The position numbers and the translations under genes were made by a program. A stretch of 64,000 nucleotides of DNA from assembly GCF_013836145.1 (NCBI RefSeq), contig NZ_CP057483.1, forward strand, positions 682,001 to 746,000. Direction: 5' to 3'. The notes beneath the pieces were generated by a model. The model did no database searches, was not told the origin of the DNA, and saw only the letters and a program-made list of their open reading frames with translations. Positions 16,550 to 25,236 of the stretch are shown here, piece after piece. This stretch comes from Citrobacter sp. RHB25-C09 (GTDB taxonomy: Bacteria; Pseudomonadota; Gammaproteobacteria; Enterobacterales; Enterobacteriaceae). The first letter of the stretch is position 1. Each line of letters starts with the position of its first letter.

Positions 16550-18136
16550 TTAGCGGCCATTCACCGGAGAGAGCGTTTGCGCAAGGCCGAAGTTTTCTTC
16601 GCTGAACAGTGCGGCGTCCATCAGAGTGAGTGGTTCGGCAATCAGCGGTCTGAATTCCATCTGCTGCAATATGTCTTTTTCCAGATCGATGCCGGGCGCA
16701 ATTTCCGTCAGCATCGGGCCGCGTTCGGTGAGTTCGAAGACCGCGCGTTCAGTAACCAGATGCATTTTTTGTCCCTTCGCGCGGGCGATTTCCCCGTTGT
16801 AAGAGATTTGATTGATTGTTTTCACCAGCTTCTTCACCGCGCCTTCGCGGACGATGTTGACCCGGCCGTCACGGAATTCGACCTCCAGCCCCTTCGCGGT
16901 AAACGTCGAACAGAACACGACGTGGCGGGCGTTCTGGGTGATGTCGATAAAGCCGCCTGCGCCCGTACACCGGTCGCCCATTTTGGTGGCGTTGATGTGG
17001 CCATTGGCGTCCATTTCTCCGGCTCCCATGTAGGTGATATCGACACCGGTGCCGTTGTAATAAAGCATCTGCTCCTGATGATTGATCATCGCCGTCAGGT
17101 TTTTTCCGATGCCAAAGTCGATGCCACCAGCCTGAATGCCGCCATAAATACCTGACTCGACGGTAATCGTGATGTCGTCATTAACGCCTTCTTCATGGAT
17201 GATTGTGCCAATGACGTCGTTCGGAATGCCGGTCCCGAGATTGATGACGCAGCCGGGATGGAGAAACTGGCAGGCCCGGCGGCCAATCGCTTTGCGCACG
17301 CTGAGAGGTAATCTTTCCGTTTCCCCGACCGGGGCGATGAGATTTCCGCAATAGGCCGGGTCATAGAACCAGGAGGCGGTCTGGCGATGATCTTCCTGCG
17401 GATTGTCGCAGAGCACGATCGCATCGATGAAATTACCCGGCACAACCACCTGCTTAGGATGGAGCGTTCCCTTTTGCGCGAGGTTTTTCACCTGGGCGAT
17501 AACCCTGCCGCCAAATCGCCGGGCCGCAAGAACCGCCTGAATGAGCTCAAGCTTCATCGCTTCTTCTTCGCAGGTCAGGTTGCCGTCCGTATCGGCTGTG
17601 GTGCCGCGAATAATGACCACATCCAGCGGAATGGCGGGATAGAACAGATACTCCTCGCCGCGCATCGTGACGACCTCAACCAGATGAGGCAGGCGGCGGG
17701 TTCTGGCATTCATTTGCCCACCTTCCTGACGTGGGTCGATAAAGGTGCCCAGACCGACCCTGGACAGATAGCCGGGTTGACCGGCGGCCATCGCGGCATA
17801 GAGATGCACGATTTGACCCTGGGGTAAGCAGAACGCCTCAACGCTGTCCGAGGCGATGCGTTCCATCCAGCGGGGGGCCAATCCCCAGTGGGAGCCGATG
17901 ATGCGCTTGACCATTCCCTGGTGAACAAAGTGTTGGTTACCACGGTCACGGTTAGACTGACCGGCTGAGTGAATAAAGGTCAGATCGTGCGGTGATCCCG
18001 TCTCAAGAAAGCGCGTCTCCAGCGCCTTGAGGATAGACTCGGCGGCACCGATCAGCGTCATACCCACCGTACAGACGGTTTCGCCATCCTGAATAAGTTC
18101 TGCGGCCTGTTGCGCCGTGATAACTTTGCTTTTCAT
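16550..18136 (-). CDS. family I acyl-CoA:carboxylate CoA-transferase (YdiF/Pct type)
   Basis: Fused alpha-beta CoA-transferase of 528 residues that moves CoA between an acyl-CoA and a free acid such as acetate. The N-terminal half starts at VITAQQAAELIQDGETVCTVG. The second half holds the catalytic glutamate E327 in TVESGIYGG and the oxyanion region NLGTGIPNDV. The GAGEMDANGHINATKMG segment is typical of propionate/acetate CoA-transferases and E. coli YdiF. In this operon it could recover CoA from a short hydroxyacyl-CoA (for example glyceryl-CoA) or activate the substrate. It is 29 nt downstream of the transporter gene. Confidence 0.9.
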   Translation of the reverse strand: MKSKVITAQQAAELIQDGETVCTVGMTLIGAAESILKALETRFLETGSPHDLTFIHSAGQSNRDRGNQHFVHQGMVKRIIGSHWGLAPRWMERIASDSVEAFCLPQGQIVHLYAAMAAGQPGYLSRVGLGTFIDPRQEGGQMNARTRRLPHLVEVVTMRGEEYLFYPAIPLDVVIIRGTTADTDGNLTCEEEAMKLELIQAVLAARRFGGRVIAQVKNLAQKGTLHPKQVVVPGNFIDAIVLCDNPQEDHRQTASWFYDPAYCGNLIAPVGETERLPLSVRKAIGRRACQFLHPGCVINLGTGIPNDVIGTIIHEEGVNDDITITVESGIYGGIQAGGIDFGIGKNLTAMINHQEQMLYYNGTGVDITYMGAGEMDANGHINATKMGDRCTGAGGFIDITQNARHVVFCSTFTAKGLEVEFRDGRVNIVREGAVKKLVKTINQISYNGEIARAKGQKMHLVTERAVFELTERGPMLTEIAPGIDLEKDILQQMEFRPLIAEPLTLMDAALFSEENFGLAQTLSPVNGR

Positions 18137-18165
18137 AAATCCTCTGTCATACGTCCAGGTTAAGA

Positions 18166-19536
18166 CTATCCGTGTTGTTCGGTCGCCGGGTTATTACGCG
18201 GTTCACAAGCGTCATTTTCACGGCTTTGGCTGGTGTCTTTAACGCTGGGCGGTTGTTTAACGATGGCAGCGCCAAAAGTTGCGCAGGTTAAAAGCGCGAC
18301 GGCAAACCACAGCCCGACGCTCGGTGAGCCGGTCATGTCCTCCAGCAGGCCGAAAACATAGGGCCCGAAGAACCCGCCTGTAATCCCAAGACAGGCCAGC
18401 AGTCCAAGTCCGCCTGCCAGCATGTTTCCGCTCATCAGCGTTGCTGGATAGGTAAAAATGATGGACTGAACAACGAAGAACATTGAGGCACCAATACAGA
18501 AGCCGATAAGTCCGAGCACCGGCCCGCCGAGTGCGCCGATCACAAAGCCAATTGCCATCGACATAAAGCCGGAAATCAGCATGAGCTGCGAACGCTTCGC
18601 GGTGTTGGCGTATTTGGGCAGAAAGAATCCACCTAATGCCGCTGCAATCCACGGAATTGCCGTGAGAAGGCCGAGCGTAAAGGTGCTCATTTCGCCATAG
18701 CCGCGGATGATGCTCGGCAGGAAGTACGTCAGACTGTAGACGGCGATCTGGTGCGTAAAATAGATAGCAACAATCAGCAGGAACGTCTTATTCGAGAACG
18801 CCGTCTTAAACGAGAATTTCTGGTCTTTATCCACGCCGGCAGGGCGCTCTGACTCGAGGGTTTTCTCAATATAATTTACGTCTTCACGCGTCAGCCATTT
18901 GGCGTCGCGAGGGCGGTCGGGCAGGACGGCATAGACGTAGAACGCCAGTAAAATGGCCGGGACACCTTCAACGATGAACATCCACTGCCAGCCGTGCAAA
19001 CCGCCCAGACCGTCCAGCATCAGTAACGCACCGCCCAACGGAGCACCCAGAATATTGGCGATACAAACGCCGAGCAGGAACATCCCAACGGCGCGGGCGC
19101 GTTCTTCACGGCCAAACCAGTAGGTCAGATAGAGGATAATCCCCGGATACAAACCGGCTTCCGCTGCGCCAAGCAGCAGGCGCATGATGTAAAAAGAGAC
19201 AGGGCCGGTGACAAAAGCCATACCCGCGGAGATGATCCCCCAGGTGATCATGATTCGGGTGATCCAAAAACGCGCCCCGACGCGAGCCATGATCAGGTTG
19301 CTGGGGATTTCCATGGTGGAATAGGTCAGAAAAAACAGCCCCGCACCCAGCCCATACGCCGTCGCCGAGAGTCCAAGATCGATGGACATCGAGGCTCTGG
19401 CGATACCGATATTCGTCCGGTCGATAAAGCTGATGATGTAGACGATAATCAGCAAGGGTATTAAATGCTTATATATTTTGGCATTCGTTATTGCGGCCTG
19501 GGCTGATGAGGCCACTTTGGACTGTATATTTGGCAT
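18166..19536 (-). CDS. MFS transporter, anion:cation symporter family
   Basis: A 456-residue, 12-helix permease of the ACS family, which includes the glucarate/galactarate carriers GudP and GarP, tartrate and phthalate permeases. Diagnostic features are the first helix ending IDRTNIGIARASM, YSTMEIPSNLIMARVGARFW in loop 2-3 and LPDRPRDAKWLT in the central loop. It most likely imports the organic acid that the operon degrades. A 165-bp gap separates it from the upstream acyl-CoA synthetase gene, long enough for a second promoter or processing site. CoA-transferase follows after 29 nt. Confidence 0.9.
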   Translation of the reverse strand: MPNIQSKVASSAQAAITNAKIYKHLIPLLIIVYIISFIDRTNIGIARASMSIDLGLSATAYGLGAGLFFLTYSTMEIPSNLIMARVGARFWITRIMITWGIISAGMAFVTGPVSFYIMRLLLGAAEAGLYPGIILYLTYWFGREERARAVGMFLLGVCIANILGAPLGGALLMLDGLGGLHGWQWMFIVEGVPAILLAFYVYAVLPDRPRDAKWLTREDVNYIEKTLESERPAGVDKDQKFSFKTAFSNKTFLLIVAIYFTHQIAVYSLTYFLPSIIRGYGEMSTFTLGLLTAIPWIAAALGGFFLPKYANTAKRSQLMLISGFMSMAIGFVIGALGGPVLGLIGFCIGASMFFVVQSIIFTYPATLMSGNMLAGGLGLLACLGITGGFFGPYVFGLLEDMTGSPSVGLWFAVALLTCATFGAAIVKQPPSVKDTSQSRENDACEPRNNPATEQHG

Positions 19537-19701
19537 GGTTAATATTCTCCCCTCGATATAGAGGTTTATTAATCTATGTAGGGCGTCATTAGCCGCTCAG
19601 CATTTATAATACGACTGAGTTACGCCTGAATTTGCGTATGCGAGTAACTAATGCCAGAGTTGGAGGTTTTACCTCTTATTAATAAATATGCGCCTGTTCT
19701 T

Positions 19702-21249
19702 CTAACTGCCATTAGCTCTTTGCCGCAGAGCAATTTTATCTGTTTTGCCATTCGCATTCTTAGGCAATTCAGAGATAAAGATAATTTTTGACGGTATCTT
19801 AAACTTCGCAATCCTTTCGGAAAGCCACTGTGTGATGTTGTCACTGACCAGCGGACGCGACTTGTCGGCAATAATAAAAGCAACTGCCTCTTCGCCATAA
19901 ATATCACTATGTCTTGGGACAATAGCAATATCCTTCACGCCAGGATAATTCGATATAAGATTCTCTATTTCAATACAGTAAATTTTTTCGCCGCCGCGAT
20001 TAATCATGTCTTTACTTCTGTCTTTAATATACAGATAGTTATCTTTATCTACAGAAGCGATATCGCCGGTATAAAACCAGCCGTCATTAAAATATTGACG
20101 GTTTATTTTGTCATTTTTCCAATAGCGTTTTATCACCACCGGACCTTTTAGCCAAAGGTGTCCTGCCTCGCCGGGCGGAAGAATTTGGTTATCGCCATCC
20201 CTAACCTGAAACTCCAGCCCCGGAACGGGAAGACCTGAACTCCCTTTCTTCTCGCTGTGGCGAACGTCGCCGGGGAAGATGCTGGCGGGAGATGTTGTTT
20301 CTGTCAGTCCATAGATGGGACGAATTTCGGTATGAGGAAATATTGTAGAAAGCTTGTCGATAATCCCCGTATTCAGGTGGCCCGCGCCGCAGGCGATCGT
20401 GCGTAGGCTGGGGTAGCTATTGTTATGCTGCTCTTTTTCAGCCTGCTGCGTAAGCAGGATAAAAACCGTCGGTGAGCCGTGTAAAAAGGTGATGTTGTGT
20501 TGTTCAATCGCCCGTAAAACTTCCTCAGCATGAAAACGCTGGTGCAGATGGATCGTTCCGCCTATGTGGATAAAAAGGCAGAGAAGCGCAGACAGGCCGG
20601 TGATATGGCAAATGGGAATCGGCAGCACGGTACTGTCGTTTTCGGTCAGACCGAGCGCGTGGTGATAGGCGTTTATCGCATGAAGAAAGTTGTCGTGCGT
20701 AATCGCCGCGCCTTTAGGTGAACCCGTGGTGCCAGACGTATAAATGATGGCCGCAACATCATCCCGGCTGACTTCCGTTTGACTCTGTGAACGACCAGCC
20801 GGTGGGTTGTCGATGTTGCGTACCATAAACTGCCAGTTAGACAGCGAAACACGCTCACAGGGTTGGGTTTCACTGGCGATAGAACCCAGCCAGGGCTGAT
20901 ACTCAGAATCATAAAAGATCACCCGGGCTTCGACATTTTCCAGAATCGACAGGCTGTCATCAGATTTCAGCTTGGTGCTTAATGGAACCACAACCACGCC
21001 TAATGCCATGGCGGCATAGAACAGAAAGCAAAATTCAGGACGATTCCCCAGTGCCAGCACAATGACATCACCCTTTTGCAGCCCGAAACAATCCTTCAGG
21101 CAAAAGAGGCTTGCCTGTACATTCTGCTGGAACTGCCGATAGCTATACTTGTGTCCTTCAAAATAGAGAGCAGTGCACTCTGAACGGCTTTCCACGCTGT
21201 GCTGTAGGCTTTGATACAAATTTTGAACGACCGACGGTGATGTATGCAT
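19702..21249 (-). CDS. AMP-forming acyl-CoA synthetase
   Basis: ANL-superfamily ligase of 515 residues, first gene of the catabolic operon. It carries the P-loop YTSGTTGSPKG (170-180), YGLTETTS, the GWFYTGD hinge region, KDMINRGGEKI and the C-terminal catalytic lysine K502 (NANGKTDK). It would activate an imported carboxylic acid to its CoA thioester with ATP. The start ATG at 21249 is preceded by AGGATATCGG. Substrate is unknown; it looks closer to short/medium-chain or carnitine/malonate-type ligases than to acetyl-CoA synthetase, but this is a loose impression. The coding DNA is AT-richer than the flanking backbone, suggesting transfer. Confidence 0.88.
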   Translation of the reverse strand: MHTSPSVVQNLYQSLQHSVESRSECTALYFEGHKYSYRQFQQNVQASLFCLKDCFGLQKGDVIVLALGNRPEFCFLFYAAMALGVVVVPLSTKLKSDDSLSILENVEARVIFYDSEYQPWLGSIASETQPCERVSLSNWQFMVRNIDNPPAGRSQSQTEVSRDDVAAIIYTSGTTGSPKGAAITHDNFLHAINAYHHALGLTENDSTVLPIPICHITGLSALLCLFIHIGGTIHLHQRFHAEEVLRAIEQHNITFLHGSPTVFILLTQQAEKEQHNNSYPSLRTIACGAGHLNTGIIDKLSTIFPHTEIRPIYGLTETTSPASIFPGDVRHSEKKGSSGLPVPGLEFQVRDGDNQILPPGEAGHLWLKGPVVIKRYWKNDKINRQYFNDGWFYTGDIASVDKDNYLYIKDRSKDMINRGGEKIYCIEIENLISNYPGVKDIAIVPRHSDIYGEEAVAFIIADKSRPLVSDNITQWLSERIAKFKIPSKIIFISELPKNANGKTDKIALRQRANGS

Positions 21250-21323
21250 AACCGATATCCTGTTTGCTCAACTTCTGGATGGAGGAAGTATAGAAAATCG
21301 GACTGCATGAAAAACGAGGAAGG

Positions 21324-21389
21324 TTTCACATCTTAATCTGATACTCGTACGCCCTCCGTTGTGAAAAATGCCAATGGCAGAATGCCATT
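21324..21389 (-). promoter_or_regulatory. candidate control region of the CoA-catabolic operon
   Basis: Upstream of the acyl-CoA synthetase start are two symmetric elements. AATGGCA-GAA-TGCCATT at 21373-21389 is a perfect 17-bp palindrome. TTTCACA at 21324 and TGTGAAA at 21360 form an inverted pair. The palindrome is a candidate regulator operator; the other motifs resemble CRP half-sites. No promoter boxes could be fixed. Confidence 0.4.
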
Positions 21390-21894
21390 ACAACGGTGGC
21401 TTTTGCGTGTCAGTCTGCAAAATTTGTTAAGAATATTTTATAAACAAGTTAATTTTTTGCGTTTGGGAATTTTGTTATTGTGCAAATGAATAAAACGTGG
21501 GCATTCATCTGTAATGCACAGTGGGAAAGCGCTGTATGCCAGCGCTTTCGTTTATATGTTCTGAAGCAACCTGAATGCCTGCGACCATAGCCCAGCCGAT
21601 GCATGCACTCGCATTAACTGGTAAGGGTTAATTTTTGCATTAATCGCGCCTTACTCGCCTCATCAGTGAAGCTCGTTTTGATAGCATCTTCATTACAGTT
21701 TTTTTGGGCTCACCGAATTTTTGTTCCACCCACCGGCGTAACACGCTGCCAATGTAGTTTTATTGGAAATTGAAATCTGACCGTCAAGGCTACAGCGACC
21801 TGCAGGGGATTAGCCGCTTCAGGCAGGTTGGAAGGCGCAGGGCTGTGACATCAGTGGTCAGCCCGACCAGAAATCTACCTGAACCCCAAAAGCA
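21390..21894. other. non-coding stretch between the operon and tRNA-Phe
   Basis: About 500 bp without a credible gene. Both strands are broken by stops. The left part is AT-rich; the right part (from ~21700) has a different composition. It contains one strong hairpin (listed separately). It lies directly on the 3' side of a tRNA gene that is a known integration site in enterics, so decayed integrase or attachment sequence is possible, but I could not identify any. Confidence 0.5.
21525..21549 (+). terminator. orphan terminator-like hairpin
   Basis: GAAAGCGCTG, loop TATGC, CAGCGCTTTC, followed on the plus strand by GTTTATAT. No annotated gene ends here, so it could close a small RNA or be left over from a lost gene. 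Confidence 0.45.
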
Positions 21895-21920
21895 AAAAAC
21901 CAGCCCTAAGGCTGGTTTTT
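21895..21920 (-). terminator. terminator of tRNA-Phe
   Basis: AAAAACCAGCC, loop CTAA, GGCTGGTTTTT: an 11-bp stem with flanking A/T runs, 8 nt downstream of the tRNA 3' end on the minus strand. Confidence 0.88.
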
Positions 21921-21928
21921 CTAAATAG

Positions 21929-22004
21929 TGGTGCCCGGACTCGGAATCGAACCAAGGACACGGGGATTTTCAATCCCCTGCTCTACCGACTGAGCTATCC
22001 GGGC
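21929..22004 (-). tRNA. pheV: tRNA-Phe (anticodon GAA)
   Basis: The 76-nt minus-strand sequence begins GCCCGGATAGCTCAG, has the anticodon loop TTGAAAA with GAA, the T-loop GGTTCGATTCC, and ends GAGTCCGGGCACCA with encoded CCA. The acceptor stem pairs fully. Its place next to yqgA-speC is that of pheV in E. coli, a well-known integration point for genomic islands; the accessory block starts on its 3' side. Confidence 0.97.
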
Positions 22005-22109
22005 AACGGGGCGCATTAAACCGTAATCGCCTCGTTTCGTCAACGAAATTTCTTCAAATCAACGCAGACTGCACAATCTATCACCACTTTGCCGCTATTG
22101 CACGCAGCC

Positions 22110-22817
22110 TCAACCGAAAAAGGCTGTCCAGGCTGCAGAAATTGGCATCGCCAGGAGTAGGGCGGGCAGCATATTTACCACCGCAAACATTTTGATCCCG
22201 CAAATGCGTAAACCCGTCGCGACGAGTAACAATCCGCCGACCGAACTGAAATCCGCCATCATCGCCGGCGTTGTGTACGGCAGGATGAGGGCGGCACAGG
22301 CCGCCAGCGAAAGCTGGATGAGCAGCATCGGTACCGAGATGGCGGAAACCGCAAGACCCAGCGAACAGGCGAATATCATGGCGGTAAAGAAATCGAGAAA
22401 AGATTTGGCAATCAAAATGCTCGGGTCGCCGGTCATCCCTTCGCGCATGGCGCCAAAAATCCCCGTACCGCTGGCGCAAAACAGCACAATAATCGCCACG
22501 AAGTTTTGAATGAATGACTCATGGGTAGGCTTTTTACCTGGCTTCATAAAGAGCTTCTGCGCTTTCGCCACCGCGCTATTAATGCCCTTTTCCAGATAGC
22601 AAAACTCACCAATCAATGCACCTACCAGGGTTGCCATAACCATAACGGGCAGGTTGGCACATTTAACCACCAGCAAAATACCAATCCCCAGCGAGGCCAG
22701 ACCGAAAATAGAGGTCATTGAGACACGAATCCGTTCTGGTAAACGTTGGCTGAGAAGGGCACCGATAACGCCGCCGACCAACACGGCACTGGCGTTAATA
22801 AAAGGACCGATTACCAC
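22110..22817 (-). CDS. yqgA: DUF554 inner membrane protein YqgA
   Basis: A 235-residue membrane protein of the DUF554 family, same length as E. coli YqgA. Several hydrophobic segments are visible, starting MVIGPFINASAVLVGGVIGALL and ending MLPALLLAMPISAAWTAFFG. Transport is assumed for the family, but no function is established. It is divergent from speC and downstream of nothing else, so it is probably monocistronic. Confidence 0.92.
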   Translation of the reverse strand: MVIGPFINASAVLVGGVIGALLSQRLPERIRVSMTSIFGLASLGIGILLVVKCANLPVMVMATLVGALIGEFCYLEKGINSAVAKAQKLFMKPGKKPTHESFIQNFVAIIVLFCASGTGIFGAMREGMTGDPSILIAKSFLDFFTAMIFACSLGLAVSAISVPMLLIQLSLAACAALILPYTTPAMMADFSSVGGLLLVATGLRICGIKMFAVVNMLPALLLAMPISAAWTAFFG

Positions 22818-23022
22818 GTAAGCTCCTGCTAATTATTTTCGCATAATGCATTATTATGACCTGGTTCTCATTTGCAGTATTGTTTAACCGCAACATGTAT
22901 GCTCAGGAAGTGTGTGATGTCTGGCGGCCGAGGCTGGTGTCCAGTCGGGACGCAACATCTTATGGGGCAAGGCAGTATGTCTTGTCCGGGGCCCTTACTC
23001 TCCCGAACGGGTTTTTGCGCTT

Positions 23023-25158
23023 ATGAATTCAATGAACATTGCCGCCAGTGGTGAACTGGTTTCTCGTTTATCTACCCACCGTGGCGTTGTGACGCTGGAC
23101 AGTACCGACTTTACCGATGTCGCGGCAGTGGTAATCACTGCCGCCGACAGTCGCAGCGGCATTCTTGCGCTGCTTAAGCGTACGGGCTTCCATCTTCCGG
23201 TGTTTATCCTTTCTGAAGAGAAACTGGACGTGCCTGCCGGGGTGACGGCGCTTATCAGCGGTAACGCGCAGGACTGGCTGGAGCTGGAGTCTGCGGCCTG
23301 TCAGTATGAGGAGAATCTTCTGCCGCCGTTTTACGACACGCTGACGCAATACGTTGAGATGGGGAACAGCACCTTCGCCTGTCCGGGACATCAGCATGGG
23401 GCGTTCTTTAAAAAGCATCCTGCCGGGCGTCACTTTTATGACTTTTTTGGCGAGAATGTCTTTCGGGCGGATATGTGCAACGCCGACGTCAAGCTGGGGG
23501 ATTTACTGATCCACGAAGGCTCAGCGAAACACGCGCAGAAGTTCGCGGCGAAGGTGTTTCATGCCGACAAAACGTACTTTGTCCTGAATGGCACCTCGGC
23601 GGCGAATAAGGTGGTCACCAATGCGTTACTGACGCGCGGCGATCTGGTGTTGTTCGATCGCAACAACCACAAGTCAAATCACCACGGCGCGCTAATCCAG
23701 GCGGGTGCTACGCCGGTGTATCTGGAAGCGGCCCGCAACCCGTTTGGTTTTATCGGTGGTATTGATGAGCACTGCTTTAACGAGGCGTATTTGCGCGCGC
23801 AGATACGCGAAGTGAGTCCTGAAAAAGCCGACGTAGCGCGTCCGTTCCGCCTGGCGATCATCCAGCTTGGCACCTATGACGGCACCATTTATAACGCTCG
23901 TCAGGTCATCGATAAAATCGGCCATCTCTGTGACTACATTCTGTTTGACTCCGCCTGGGTCGGCTACGAGCAATTTATCCCGATGATGGCCGATAGTTCG
24001 CCGCTGCTGCTTGAGCTGAATGAAAACGATCCGGGTATTTTTGTTACCCAGTCGGTGCATAAGCAACAGGCCGGATTCTCGCAGAGTTCGCAGATCCACA
24101 AAAAAGATAACCACATTCGCGGTCAGGCTCGTTTTTGCCCCCATAAACGGCTGAACAATGCGTTTATGCTGCACGCCTCGACCAGCCCGTTTTACCCGCT
24201 GTTTGCTGCACTGGACGTTAATGCCAAAATTCATGAAGGGGAGAGTGGTCGCCGTCTTTGGGCGGAATGCGTGGAATCAGGTATTGAAGCGCGTAAGGCA
24301 ATCCTTGCCAGATGCAAAATGCTCCAACCGTTTATTCCGCCTGTCGTCGACGGCAAGCCCTGGCAGGAACATCCGACAGCGGTGATTGCCAGCGAGCGAC
24401 GCTTCTTCAGCTTCGTGCCAGGGGCAAAATGGCATGGCTTTGAAGGCTATGCTGATGATCAGTATTTTGTTGACCCCTGCAAGCTCCTCCTCACCACGCC
24501 GGGGATTGATGCGCAAACCGGGCGTTACAGCGACTTTGGCATTCCGGCAACGATTCTGGCGCACTATCTGCGGGAAAACGGCATCGTGCCGGAGAAATGC
24601 GATCTTAACTCGATTCTCTTCCTGCTCACTCCAGCGGAAAGTCCCGAGAAGATGGCGCATCTGGTGGCCATGCTCGCGCAGTTTGAACAGCATATTGACG
24701 AGGATACGCCGCTTGCCGAGGTGCTGCCGACCATTTTCAACAAATATCCGGTACGTTATCGCGACTACACGCTGCGGGAACTGTGTCAGGAGATGCACGA
24801 CCTGTATGTCAGCTTTAACGTGAAGGACCTGCAAAAAGCAATGTTCCGCCGGGAAAGTTTGCCACGGATCGCGATGAATCCGCAGGATGCTAACAGTGCG
24901 TTTATTCGCGGCGACGTCGAGCTGGTGCGTATCGCTGATGCCGGAGGGCGTATCGCGGCGGAAGGGGCGTTGCCTTATCCTCCAGGCGTGCTTTGCGTGG
25001 TGCCGGGAGAAGAGTGGGGCGGTGCAGTACAGCGTTATTTCCTGGCGCTGGAAGAAGGCGTCAATATGTTGCCAGGCTTCTCGCCGGAGTTGCAGGGGGT
25101 TTACAGTGAAACTGATGCCGACGGGATTAAGCGGTTGTATGGCTATGTGCTGAAATAA
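23023..25158 (+). CDS. speC: constitutive ornithine decarboxylase SpeC
   Basis: PLP enzyme that converts ornithine to putrescine, the biosynthetic isozyme. 711 residues, as in E. coli. An N-terminal wing domain (~1-107) is followed by the fold-type I PLP domain with the Schiff-base lysine in TQSVHKQQAG, and the C-terminal domain ending in GYVLK. The start MNSMNIAAS aligns with the E. coli N-terminus. With speA and speB downstream in this window it gives the second route to putrescine. Confidence 0.97.
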   Translation: MNSMNIAASGELVSRLSTHRGVVTLDSTDFTDVAAVVITAADSRSGILALLKRTGFHLPVFILSEEKLDVPAGVTALISGNAQDWLELESAACQYEENLLPPFYDTLTQYVEMGNSTFACPGHQHGAFFKKHPAGRHFYDFFGENVFRADMCNADVKLGDLLIHEGSAKHAQKFAAKVFHADKTYFVLNGTSAANKVVTNALLTRGDLVLFDRNNHKSNHHGALIQAGATPVYLEAARNPFGFIGGIDEHCFNEAYLRAQIREVSPEKADVARPFRLAIIQLGTYDGTIYNARQVIDKIGHLCDYILFDSAWVGYEQFIPMMADSSPLLLELNENDPGIFVTQSVHKQQAGFSQSSQIHKKDNHIRGQARFCPHKRLNNAFMLHASTSPFYPLFAALDVNAKIHEGESGRRLWAECVESGIEARKAILARCKMLQPFIPPVVDGKPWQEHPTAVIASERRFFSFVPGAKWHGFEGYADDQYFVDPCKLLLTTPGIDAQTGRYSDFGIPATILAHYLRENGIVPEKCDLNSILFLLTPAESPEKMAHLVAMLAQFEQHIDEDTPLAEVLPTIFNKYPVRYRDYTLRELCQEMHDLYVSFNVKDLQKAMFRRESLPRIAMNPQDANSAFIRGDVELVRIADAGGRIAAEGALPYPPGVLCVVPGEEWGGAVQRYFLALEEGVNMLPGFSPELQGVYSETDADGIKRLYGYVLK

Positions 25159-25162
25159 GCGG

Positions 25163-25234
25163 GGCAGAAGCGCCGGATGGCGGCGCTTTGGCGTCTTATC
25201 CGGCCTACCGCTTGGGGTAGGCCGGAATAAGCAA
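25163..25234. repeat. REP/BIME element
   Basis: GCCGGATGGCGGCG…CTTATCCGGCCTAC followed by an inverted GGTAGGCCGGAATAAG, between the convergent speC and nupG genes. Confidence 0.85.
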
Positions 25235-25236
25235 TA

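Noticed and set aside
21700..21894. Decayed transposase or integrase next to tRNA-Phe
   Set aside because: Short open stretches exist, but none carries a recognisable transposase or integrase motif.
21929..22004. Attachment-site direct repeat of the tRNA-Phe 3' end
   Set aside because: I found no second copy of the tRNA end in the accessory block by eye, so island borders cannot be claimed.
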